Origin: Nocardia brasiliensis NBRC 14402 | Lineage (GTDB): Bacteria > Actinomycetota > Actinomycetes > Mycobacteriales > Mycobacteriaceae | DNA: 64,000 nucleotides | Assembly: GCF_000308475.2 (NCBI RefSeq) | Contig: NZ_BAFT02000060.1 | Span: 62,001-126,000 of the forward strand | Reading direction: 5' to 3' | Shown: piece after piece, positions 10,425-17,816 of the stretch | How the letters are laid out: each line of letters opens with the position of its first letter | Position numbering within the stretch: the stretch's first letter is position 1 | The notes under the pieces: model-generated | What the model saw: the letters and a program-made list of their open reading frames with translations, nothing else | Database searches by the model: none | Told to the model about the DNA's origin: nothing | Position numbers and translations under genes: made by a program

Positions 10425-10922
10425 TCAGTCGTCGATCCGGAAGTACGTGAGATCGAAGTCGTGCTCCCACGCGACACCGTCGGCCGATTTCTCCCAGGCA
10501 CCGGTGATCTGTTTCCCGTCGACGCTGAAGGTGCCCGAATAGCGTTGGGAGAAGCCGGGTTCCATGCGCCACATGTGCAGGGCACCGGCCTCCAGGCGCA
10601 TCTGATAGGTACGGCTGACACCGCGCGAATCGTAGTGGTGCCGGACGAACGACCCGTCCCGGTCGAGGCCGATGATCACGATCGCGTCGGGCGCCATCGG
10701 ATTGTCGATGACCGAGCGCTCGACCAAAAACTGCTTGGTCTTCATCCATTCGAACGTCGTCGTACCGCTGCGGTCCTTGACGGCCGGGGTGCCCGGGCCG
10801 AAGAACCCCGCCGCGAACGATGCCTCCACCTGCCACCGGCCGACCAGCGGTTCGAGCCGGTCGAGCGCGGTATCCCGGCTGTCCGGGATGTCCGATGGTT
10901 GCGGATCCTGGGTCGTGGTCAT
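10425..10922 (-). CDS. DUF1579-like small beta-rich protein
   Basis: A 165-residue soluble protein without signal peptide or membrane segment. It contains DRLEPLVGRWQVEA near the start and alternating beta-strand patterns (GTTTFEWMKTKQFLVERS, then SGTFSVDGKQITGAWEKS). The LxxLVGxW opening and the 'GTFS-DG-I-G-WE' block resemble DUF1579 or lipocalin-like barrels found in actinobacteria. It could bind a small ligand, but no catalytic residues are evident. It lies upstream of the ArsR-like regulator on the same strand, separated from it by the palindrome, so it may be cotranscribed or controlled by the same operator. Function unknown. Confidence 0.82.
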   Translation of the reverse strand: MTTTQDPQPSDIPDSRDTALDRLEPLVGRWQVEASFAAGFFGPGTPAVKDRSGTTTFEWMKTKQFLVERSVIDNPMAPDAIVIIGLDRDGSFVRHHYDSRGVSRTYQMRLEAGALHMWRMEPGFSQRYSGTFSVDGKQITGAWEKSADGVAWEHDFDLTYFRIDD

Positions 10923-10995
10923 TGCGCCTCCTGCTCGTGGTGTTACCCCGAGTAGACGCCGTGGCGCGCCGGAAATCATCGGTGCGGTTCGCGTG

Positions 10996-11925
10996 TCACC
11001 GCACCGCCCAGGTCGGGCGCCAGGCATCCGCGGGGACCGGGGGCAGACTGCCGACGTGGTCGATGACGCCGCGCAGTCCCGGATGCGGATTCGCAGCGGC
11101 GAAGATGAGCGACAGCGGGTAGGCGAGGGCCGGATTCGCGAGCGGGATGCGGCGCAGGTCGTAGTGCGCGGGCCAGAGGTAGCGGTCCCGCGCGCCGACG
11201 AGGGTCGCCACGTCCGCCGAATCCGCCAGAATGTCGAGCAGTACCTCGTTGCCGAAATTCGGCCCGGCGGCATCGATGCGCAGATCGAAATCCGTGGCGA
11301 GCTGATCGTAGAAGTCCGCCCATTCGCTGCGCGCCGCGATGCCCGGCACCCAGATACGGTGCTTACGCAACTGGGCCGGGGTCAGCGTGCGTGCGGCGGC
11401 CAGCGGATGCCGCGGTCCGGCAAGTAGTTCCAGCGGCGAATCGAAGGCGTGGATCATCCGCACGTCGTCCGGCAGGGCCGCGGGATCGGTGACCGAACGG
11501 AACGTGGCATCGATCTCGCCCGCCCGCACGGCGGCCACCGCGACCCGCGGGTCGTCCACCTTGAGCGTCACCACGTCCAAGGCGATTTCGGGATGTGCGC
11601 GCCAATAGTCGTGCAGGACAACGGCTTGCGCCGAGCGCAGGCCGAGCACGTCGATCCGCAGGGCGCGCGACCCCGGTTCGATCGCGGCCACCGCCCGGTC
11701 CACGCTCGTGACGATGGTGCGCGCGTGCGGGAGGAAGGCCTGACCGTCGAGGGTCAGCTCGACGCCGCGCGCGGTCCGGGTGAACAACCGGACCTCGAGT
11801 GCGCGCTCCAGCGCGGCGATGCGCTTGGACACGGCCTGCTGCGTCACGCCCAGTTCCGCTGCCGCCTGCTGCAGTTGGCCCAGTTCGGCCGCGCGGACGA
11901 ACGATCGGACCGCCTCGGTGTCCAT
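10996..11925 (-). CDS. LysR-family transcriptional regulator
   Basis: A typical LysR protein of 309 residues: an N-terminal winged helix (FVRAAELGQLQQAAAELGVTQQAVSKRIAALERAL, residues about 10-45), then RTARGVELTLDG and a periplasmic-binding-protein-like effector domain. It starts at an ATG 120 bases from the divergent MFS gene, the standard arrangement for a LysR regulator and its target. The gap contains an inverted repeat and three copies of CGGTTGT (see the separate entry). It probably activates or represses the transporter in response to a small molecule. The effector cannot be told from sequence. Confidence 0.94.
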   Translation of the reverse strand: MDTEAVRSFVRAAELGQLQQAAAELGVTQQAVSKRIAALERALEVRLFTRTARGVELTLDGQAFLPHARTIVTSVDRAVAAIEPGSRALRIDVLGLRSAQAVVLHDYWRAHPEIALDVVTLKVDDPRVAVAAVRAGEIDATFRSVTDPAALPDDVRMIHAFDSPLELLAGPRHPLAAARTLTPAQLRKHRIWVPGIAARSEWADFYDQLATDFDLRIDAAGPNFGNEVLLDILADSADVATLVGARDRYLWPAHYDLRRIPLANPALAYPLSLIFAAANPHPGLRGVIDHVGSLPPVPADAWRPTWAVR

Positions 11926-11943
11926 GGACCCACCCTATGCGTA

Positions 11944-12033
11944 CACAACTGTCGGTTGTGGCTCGCCGAAGCGCCGGTTGTTTGATCTGCCGCTGCCCGG
12001 GCTGCTGTGATCCCAGATCCGAGGGCCGGTTGT
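11944..12033. promoter_or_regulatory. Probable LysR operator region in a divergent promoter
   Basis: CACAAC (11944-11949) and GTTGTG (11955-11960) form a perfect inverted repeat with a five-base spacer. The half-site CGGTTGT recurs at 11953-11959, 11975-11981 and 12027-12033; the first two copies are 22 bases apart, about two helical turns. A recognition site near the regulator plus further sites towards the target promoter is the usual layout for LysR-family control. No convincing -35/-10 boxes were seen. Confidence 0.5.
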
Positions 12034-12045
12034 CGAGGGAGTGAG

Positions 12046-13326
12046 ATGCACGCACGATTGGGACGCGATTTCGGTTGGCTGTGGTCGTCCTACGCGGTCA
12101 GCACCTACGGCACCTGTCTGGCGTTCGGCGCTTTTCCGCTGCTCGCGATGCGGGTGCTGGACTCCTCGGCATTGGCCGTAGCGCTGCTGGAGGCGGCCGG
12201 ACTCGCCGTCGCGGCGATCGTCGCGTTCGGGCTCGGGCCGTGGGTCGAGCACCGGAACAAGCGGCCGGTGCTGATCGCGATGGACCTGATCCGGTGCGGC
12301 GCGCTGGCCAGTGTGCCGGTCGCGTATGTCCTCGGCGCGCTGACCTACGGACAACTGCTGGTCGTATCGGTGGTCTCCGGCACCGCGGGCCTCGCCTTCG
12401 CCGCCGCCTCGGGGGCGTATCTGAAGCACCTGGTGCGCAGCGATGAATTGCTCGTCGCCAGTGGCAGATTCGAAGGGACGAGCTGGGTGGCGACCGCGGT
12501 CGGGCCGCCGCTGGGTGGTGCGCTGATCGGTCTGTTCGGCCCGGTCGTCACGATCACCGCCGACGCGGTCAGCTTTCTGCTGTCCGCGTGCGCCGTGCGC
12601 CGGATCCGCGGCGACGATATCGCCACGCCGCGCGCCGAGCCCGCCGCGCCACCCGGAGCCGGCCTGCTCGACGGTTGGCGGTGCATCCGCGGGGACCGGG
12701 TTCTTGTGCGCTTGTTCCTCAACTCGATTTCGGTCAGCGGCTTGATCATGGCGGGCGTCCCACTGCTGTCGGTCCTGTTGCTCGGCGAATACCATTTCCC
12801 GGCTTGGCAATACGGTCTCGCCTTCGGGGTTCCGGCGCTCGGGGGTTTCGTCGGCGCGCGCCTTTCGGCCCGCCTCGTGCTCCGCTACGGCGGACACCGG
12901 GTCATGCTCGTCTCCGGCTGGTCGCGGGCGGTGTTCCCGCTCGGCCTGGCCTTCGTCCAGCCGGGAATTCCCGGACTGCTCACCGTGATCGGCGTCGAGG
13001 CCTTCCTGATCGCGTGCATGGGTGTCTTCAATCCGGTCTACGCGACCGCCCGCCTGCGACGTACCTCCAGGGACCACGCGGCCCGCGTGCTCAGCACCTG
13101 GAATGCCTGCGCGAAATTGCTGCAGGCGACCCTGATGGTGCTCTGGGGCGTGCTCGCCACCTGCACCAGCCCGCGCACCGCGATCGCGATCTCCGGCGTG
13201 CTGCTGCTCGCCACCCCACTGCTGCTGCCCACGACCGCCGACTACCGGAGCACGGCGCCGAGCGCGAGGAACCCACAGATCAGCACGCCCAGGAGCCCGA
13301 GCAGCGGGGCCACGAACCGCACATAG
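12046..13326 (+). CDS. MFS transporter, divergent from LysR
   Basis: A 426-residue membrane protein with about 12 hydrophobic segments. Its MFS loop (GPWVEHRNKRPVLIAMD) follows the second segment, and FEGTSWVATAVGPPLGGALIG lies mid-protein as in MFS_3/enterobactin-exporter-like pumps. I chose the ATG at 12046 because GAGGGAGTGAG lies immediately upstream; in-frame codons further up lack such a site. It is probably controlled by the divergent LysR protein. Its last 28 codons overlap the 3' end of the convergent carrier gene by 85 bases, and this tail (TTADYRSTAPSARN...) is polar and unlike a transporter C terminus, so an original stop may have been lost. Confidence 0.9.
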   Translation: MHARLGRDFGWLWSSYAVSTYGTCLAFGAFPLLAMRVLDSSALAVALLEAAGLAVAAIVAFGLGPWVEHRNKRPVLIAMDLIRCGALASVPVAYVLGALTYGQLLVVSVVSGTAGLAFAAASGAYLKHLVRSDELLVASGRFEGTSWVATAVGPPLGGALIGLFGPVVTITADAVSFLLSACAVRRIRGDDIATPRAEPAAPPGAGLLDGWRCIRGDRVLVRLFLNSISVSGLIMAGVPLLSVLLLGEYHFPAWQYGLAFGVPALGGFVGARLSARLVLRYGGHRVMLVSGWSRAVFPLGLAFVQPGIPGLLTVIGVEAFLIACMGVFNPVYATARLRRTSRDHAARVLSTWNACAKLLQATLMVLWGVLATCTSPRTAIAISGVLLLATPLLLPTTADYRSTAPSARNPQISTPRSPSSGATNRT

Positions 13327-14771
13327 CGGTCGTAACGCACCTTCGCCAGGGCGAGACCACCGGTCACCACCGCCGTCGTCGGGGTCACCAGATTGGCCCA
13401 GCCCGACGCCGACTGCCACGCCGTGACCACAAGGGAGCGTGGCACCTTCGCGAAATCGGCGAGCGGCGCCATGATCGGCATGACCAGCGTGGCATGCCCG
13501 GAGCTGGACGGGATCAGGAAGCCGAGCGGGACGTTCACCAGAAACACCGTGACCGCGAACGCCACCGAGGACGTACCGGTTACCAGCCCTTCCAGGGAAT
13601 GCAGTGCGGTGCTGGTGATTTCGGTGTTGTTCATAATGACGGTCACCCCGCGCGCCAGCACGATCACCAGACCCGCGCCGACGAAATCACCGAAGCCCTT
13701 GCCGACGGCCTCGGACAACCTGTTCTCCCCCAGCCCGCCGACCAGTCCGACCACCACCGCACCCAGCAGGAACAGTGCGGTGAGTTCCGGGAAGTACCAA
13801 CCCAATTGCCAGCGGTAGCGCGCGGCGCCGGGCCCGTCGATCACCTCCGCCCACGGGATGATCGCGAAGATCATGAACGCGAAGGTCGCCGCCACCAACC
13901 AGAGCACCACCTGCTGACGCCGGGTCATCGGGTCGGGGCGATGATCGTCGGCCGATATCTCGCGGTCGCCGGGTTGCCAACCGGACCAAGACTTTTCCGG
14001 GTCACGTTTCACCCGCTCCGCGTACCGGAGCACGTAACCGACGGTGACGGCGGTGAGCACCACCAGCATCGCGAGCCGGAGCCCGATCCCCTCGCCGAGG
14101 GGCACGCCGGCCGCCGCGGACGCCGTGCCGGTGGCGAACGGATTCACCGTCGAACACAGCATCCCGACGCCGGCCCCGCAGATGATCGTGCCCACCGCCG
14201 TCATCCGGTCGTAGCCGAGCGCCAGCAGCAACGGCACCAGCAGGGCGTAGCAGCCGAGCGTTTCCTCCGCGAAGCCCTCGACCGTGCCCGCGATCGCGAA
14301 GACCAGCATGATGCCGACGATCAGCAGTGCGGACCGGTCACGCAACCGATGGGCCAGTCGCCCGATCCCGCTGTCGAGGGCGCCGGTCGCGAAGGCGACG
14401 GTGATGAACGCGCCGACCGCCAGCACGAACAGGAAGACCGCCGCCGCGCCGTAGAGGTGACCGGTCAGGTCCGGACCCACCTGACCCGACCTGTCGTCCT
14501 GCACGCCGTAGAGACCGTTGACCGGCGCGAGGAACAGCTCCCGCAACCGTTCGCCGAACCCCTTGGCATCGTCGACGCGGTGATAGGTCCCCGCGATCGG
14601 ACGGCCGAGCGCATCGGTGTCGTAGGCCCCCGGCGGAATCACGAACGCCGCGAGCCACACCAGCACCGCGACAGCGGCGAGGATCGTATAGGCCGAAGGA
14701 AAGAACCAGGTCTTCTGTGCCCGGTCGGCACGCACCGCTGGGTCCATGGCCGACATGCAACCATCCGCCAC
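13242..14771 (-). CDS. YfcC/DcuC-family carboxylate or amino-acid carrier
   Basis: A 509-residue inner-membrane protein with 11-12 hydrophobic segments and the features of the C4-dicarboxylate anaerobic carrier superfamily (YfcC/ArcD type): an N-terminal helix followed by VIPPGAYDTDALGRPIAGTYHRV, GTVEGFAEETLGCYALL, AGVGMLCSTVNPFATG and a closing segment with IPSSSGHATLVMPIMAPLADF. I chose a GTG start at 14771, seven bases after GGAGG on the coding strand; ATGs at 14756 and 14747 are alternatives. It probably exchanges organic acids or basic amino acids. It is convergent with the MFS gene and divergent from the ABC-F gene. Confidence 0.9.
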   Translation of the reverse strand: MADGCMSAMDPAVRADRAQKTWFFPSAYTILAAVAVLVWLAAFVIPPGAYDTDALGRPIAGTYHRVDDAKGFGERLRELFLAPVNGLYGVQDDRSGQVGPDLTGHLYGAAAVFLFVLAVGAFITVAFATGALDSGIGRLAHRLRDRSALLIVGIMLVFAIAGTVEGFAEETLGCYALLVPLLLALGYDRMTAVGTIICGAGVGMLCSTVNPFATGTASAAAGVPLGEGIGLRLAMLVVLTAVTVGYVLRYAERVKRDPEKSWSGWQPGDREISADDHRPDPMTRRQQVVLWLVAATFAFMIFAIIPWAEVIDGPGAARYRWQLGWYFPELTALFLLGAVVVGLVGGLGENRLSEAVGKGFGDFVGAGLVIVLARGVTVIMNNTEITSTALHSLEGLVTGTSSVAFAVTVFLVNVPLGFLIPSSSGHATLVMPIMAPLADFAKVPRSLVVTAWQSASGWANLVTPTTAVVTGGLALAKVRYDRYVRFVAPLLGLLGVLICGFLALGAVLR

Positions 14772-14833
14772 ACCTCTACCTCCGCAGCCGCGCCGGAAGC
14801 ATCGCTCGGGCGCCCGACCCGCGACTGATAGTC

Positions 14834-14847
14834 TGAGCACGTGCTCA
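14834..14847. promoter_or_regulatory. 14-bp perfect palindrome in a divergent intergenic region
   Basis: TGAGCACGTGCTCA is perfectly self-complementary. It lies in the 226-base gap between the carrier and ABC-F genes, and its core CACGTGCTC recurs at 14896-14904. It is a plausible operator for one or both genes. The cognate regulator is unknown and no regulator gene is adjacent. Confidence 0.45.
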
Positions 14848-14997
14848 TCGAGGTCGACAGACGCTAGCCGCCCGGTCGAAGGCGGCGCCCTGATACACGT
14901 GCTCGTTCGGAGTACGGCCGCGCCCTTCGCCGGCAGCCACAGGAATCTGTTCTCACCTCGCTGCCGCTCGCTCGCGAGCAGGAAGAGCCACTGACGC

Positions 14998-16587
14998 ATG
15001 TCCATCACCTCGGCAATCGCCCTGCACCAACTGACCTTCGAATGGCCGGACGGCTCCGTCGCCCTCGCCGACGTCGACGGCGCCTTCACCACCGGTCGCA
15101 CCGGCTTGGTCGGCCGTAACGGCGCAGGCAAGTCGACCCTGCTGCGCCTGATCGCCGGAAAACTCACCCCGACGTCCGGGCGCATCGAAACCACCGGCGA
15201 CGTCGGGTATTTACCGCAGACCCTCACCCTCGGACGCGACGCCACCATCGCCCAGCTGCTCGGCATCGCGGACAAGCTGGCCGCACTGCGCGCCATCGAG
15301 TCGGGCGCCAGCGACACCGCACATTTCGACATCATCGGCGACGACTGGGACATCGAGGCCCGGGCCGATCAGGCGCTACACGAAATAGGTTTCGGCGCAG
15401 CCGATCTCGACCGCACCGTCGGTGCGATCTCCGGCGGCCAGGCCGTCCTCGTCGCGATCACCGGCCTGCGCGTCCAGCGCAAGCCGATCACGCTGCTCGA
15501 CGAGCCGACCAACAACCTCGATCGCGAAACTCGCGCCCAGCTCACCGCGTTCGTCGACACGTGGCCGGGCACCCTCGTGGTGGTCAGTCACGATCTCGAA
15601 CTGCTCGAGCACATGGACGCCACCGCCGAATTGCACGGCGCGACACTGGAAGTGTTCGGCGGCCCCTACAGCGCGTGGCGCGAGCACGTCGAGCAGCAGC
15701 AGGCGGCCGCGACCCAGGCGGCCCGGACCGCCGAGCAGGCGCTGAAAGTCGAGAAACGCCAACGCATCGAGGCCGAGACCAAGCTGGCCCGGCGCGAACG
15801 CACCGGCCGCGCGACGCAGCAGCACGGCGGTATCCCGCGCATCCTGGCGGGTAACCGTGCCAGCAAGGCGCAGGCTTCCGCCGGCGCCATGCGCACCACG
15901 CTGGACGCCAAAGTTCGTACGGCCCAAGAGGTGCTGGACGCCGCGGCGGCGCGGGTCCGCTCCGACGAACACATCCACCTGGACCTGCCCGATCCCGACG
16001 TGCCACGCAGCAGGCGCATCGCGGAACTGCGCGACGGCGATCGCGGCGTCACGATCCAGGGGCCGGAACGGGTCGCCCTGATCGGCCCCAACGGCGCGGG
16101 CAAGTCCACGCTCATCGAGGATCTCGTGCACGGTCGCCGGCCCGAACGCGGCACCCTGTACACCGATCGCGTCGGATATCTCCCGCAGCGCCTCGACGGC
16201 TTGGACGAGCAGGCCGGCGCGGTCGAGAACGTGCACGCGGTGGCCGTCACCACTCCACCCGGCACCATTCGCAATCAGCTGGCCCGGCTGCTGCTGCGCG
16301 GCGCGGCGGCCGAACGCCCGGTGTCGAGCCTGTCCGGCGGTGAGCGTTTCCGAGTCTCGTTGGCGCGCTTGCTGCTCGCGGACCCGCCGGTGCAGTTGCT
16401 GATTCTCGACGAGCCGACCAACAACCTCGACATCGCCTCGGTCGACCAGCTCGTCGAGGCGCTCGCCGACTATCGCGGCGCACTCTTGGTGGTCAGCCAC
16501 GACTATCCGTTCCTGCGGCGGCTCGGCATCGACACCGTCGTCGCCCTCGACGCCGACGGTCGTTTCCGGCCGCAGGCCGCGCTGTAG
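14998..16587 (+). CDS. ABC-F family ATPase (ribosome-associated)
   Basis: A 529-residue protein with two ATP-binding cassettes and no membrane domain, the ABC-F layout. First cassette: Walker A GRNGAGKS near residue 40, signature ISGGQ, Walker [12 protein letters not shown] charged linker (about residues 235-310, rich in Ala, Lys, Arg and Gln) follows. Second cassette: [14 protein letters not shown] and [11 protein letters not shown]. Members act on the ribosomal exit site and may give antibiotic resistance or regulate translation. The first signature has Ile in place of Leu. The charged inter-cassette linker is of moderate length; whether it reaches the peptidyl-transferase centre cannot be judged. 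Housekeeping versus resistance is undecided. Confidence 0.94.
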   Translation: MSITSAIALHQLTFEWPDGSVALADVDGAFTTGRTGLVGRNGAGKSTLLRLIAGKLTPTSGRIETTGDVGYLPQTLTLGRDATIAQLLGIADKLAALRAIESGASDTAHFDIIGDDWDIEARADQALHEIGFGAADLDRTVGAISGGQAVLVAITGLRVQRKPITLLDEPTNNLDRETRAQLTAFVDTWPGTLVVVSHDLELLEHMDATAELHGATLEVFGGPYSAWREHVEQQQAAATQAARTAEQALKVEKRQRIEAETKLARRERTGRATQQHGGIPRILAGNRASKAQASAGAMRTTLDAKVRTAQEVLDAAAARVRSDEHIHLDLPDPDVPRSRRIAELRDGDRGVTIQGPERVALIGPNGAGKSTLIEDLVHGRRPERGTLYTDRVGYLPQRLDGLDEQAGAVENVHAVAVTTPPGTIRNQLARLLLRGAAAERPVSSLSGGERFRVSLARLLLADPPVQLLILDEPTNNLDIASVDQLVEALADYRGALLVVSHDYPFLRRLGIDTVVALDADGRFRPQAAL

Positions 16588-16595
16588 CACTCGGT

Positions 16596-16627
16596 GACCG
16601 GCGGTCTCGCGACCGAGGCCGCCGGTC
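16596..16627. terminator. Hairpin between convergent genes
   Basis: GACCGGCGG (16596-16604) and CCGCCGGTC (16619-16627) form a perfect nine-base-pair stem with a 14-base loop. It lies in the 48-base gap between the ABC-F gene and the convergent hydrolase gene, so it is probably a bidirectional terminator without a U-tract. Confidence 0.6.
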
Positions 16628-16635
16628 CCACGGCC

Positions 16636-17682
16636 TCAGAGCCGGTCGGCGTCGATGATCGCCTGCGCGAAGGGCTGTGGCGCCTCCTGCGGGACGTTGT
16701 GCCCGATGCCGTCCAGCACCCGGTGTTCGTACCTGCCGAGGTACTTGTCGCGGTAGGGTTTTCCGTCCTTGGCGGCACCGTCGAAGTCGCTGCCGAGGGT
16801 GATGGCCGGGACCGTGATCGCCGGGCCGGTCGCGAGTTGTTGTTCATACTCGTCGTATCGGGCCTCGCCGGGGGCCAGGCTCAAACGCCAGCGGTAGTTG
16901 TGAATCACGATCTCGGCGTGGTCGGGATTGTCGAACGCGGCGGCGCTGCGGTCGAAGGTGGCGTCGTCGAAGTTCCACTGCGGGGAGGCCCGTCGCCAGA
17001 TCAGCTTGTTGAACTCGTGGCGATTGCGGGTGTACCCGACGCGGCCGCGCTCGGTGGCGAAGTAGTACTGATACCACCAGCCCAGTTCGGCTTCGGGCGC
17101 CAGCGGCTGCTGCTGGGCCGCCTGCCGGGTGATGAGGTAACCGCTCACCGCGACGATCGCCTTGCACCGCTGCGGCCACAGCGCGGCGATGATGTCGACC
17201 GTCCTTGCGCCCCAGTCGAATCCACCCAGCACCGCCTGGTCGATCCGCAAAGCGTCCATGAAGTCGACGATGTCGCGCGCGATCGCCGACTGCTGCCCGT
17301 TGCGTACCGCCTGCGGCGACCGGAATGTCGTCGGGCCGTAGCCGCGCAGGAACGGGACCAGCACCCGATATCCGGCCGCGGCCAGCAGCGGTCCGACGTC
17401 GGCGAAACTGTAGGGGTCGTAGGGCCACCCGTGCAGCAGGATGACGGGCCGGCCGGTGCTCGGCCCGAACTCGGCGTAGCCGATGTTCAGGGCGCCTGCG
17501 TCGATCTGCTTGATCGGGCCGAGTGTGGTGTGGGCACCCGAGCCCGCCCGCAGCTCCGCGCCGGGCGGCGTCGGGGCCGGGCTCGTCGCCGGGTCGGTGG
17601 CGCAGGCACTCAGCGTCGCGACGGCCAGGCTCGTCGCGCCCGCGGCCAGCGCCCCACCGAAGAATCGTCTGCTGATTTCCAT
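16636..17682 (-). CDS. Exported alpha/beta hydrolase (epoxide hydrolase/dehalogenase-like), Tat lipoprotein
   Basis: A 348-residue protein. The N terminus carries a twin-arginine motif (SRRFFGG), a hydrophobic stretch and a lipobox (LSAC, Cys about residue 27), so it should be a Tat-exported lipoprotein. The catalytic domain shows HGWPYDPYSF (oxyanion region), GGFDWGAR, where Asp replaces Ser as nucleophile in the epoxide-hydrolase/haloalkane-dehalogenase manner, and GIGHNVPQEAP with the catalytic His. It would hydrolyse an epoxide or C-halogen bond at the outer face of the membrane. It lies downstream of the large LuxR-type regulator on the same strand, with a 134-base gap. Substrate unknown. 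Confidence 0.9.
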   Translation of the reverse strand: MEISRRFFGGALAAGATSLAVATLSACATDPATSPAPTPPGAELRAGSGAHTTLGPIKQIDAGALNIGYAEFGPSTGRPVILLHGWPYDPYSFADVGPLLAAAGYRVLVPFLRGYGPTTFRSPQAVRNGQQSAIARDIVDFMDALRIDQAVLGGFDWGARTVDIIAALWPQRCKAIVAVSGYLITRQAAQQQPLAPEAELGWWYQYYFATERGRVGYTRNRHEFNKLIWRRASPQWNFDDATFDRSAAAFDNPDHAEIVIHNYRWRLSLAPGEARYDEYEQQLATGPAITVPAITLGSDFDGAAKDGKPYRDKYLGRYEHRVLDGIGHNVPQEAPQPFAQAIIDADRL

Positions 17683-17816
17683 CTGAGCTCCTCGTCCCTG
17701 GTCCGGTACGCGGTCGGGACCGGGGCATCCGCCCGAGCACCGTCCGCATCGCCGACGTTAGGCAGCGCCTCGGTGCGGCGGCGAGCGTCAGATGACGTAA
17801 TCGCTGTCGGTCACCG

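Noticed and set aside
14841-14867. A nine-codon frame before the ABC-F gene (GTG CTC ATC ... TAG) as an attenuator leader peptide
   Set aside because: No ribosome-binding site precedes it, no alternative hairpin pair next to the ABC-F start could be drawn, and its first codons coincide with the palindrome.
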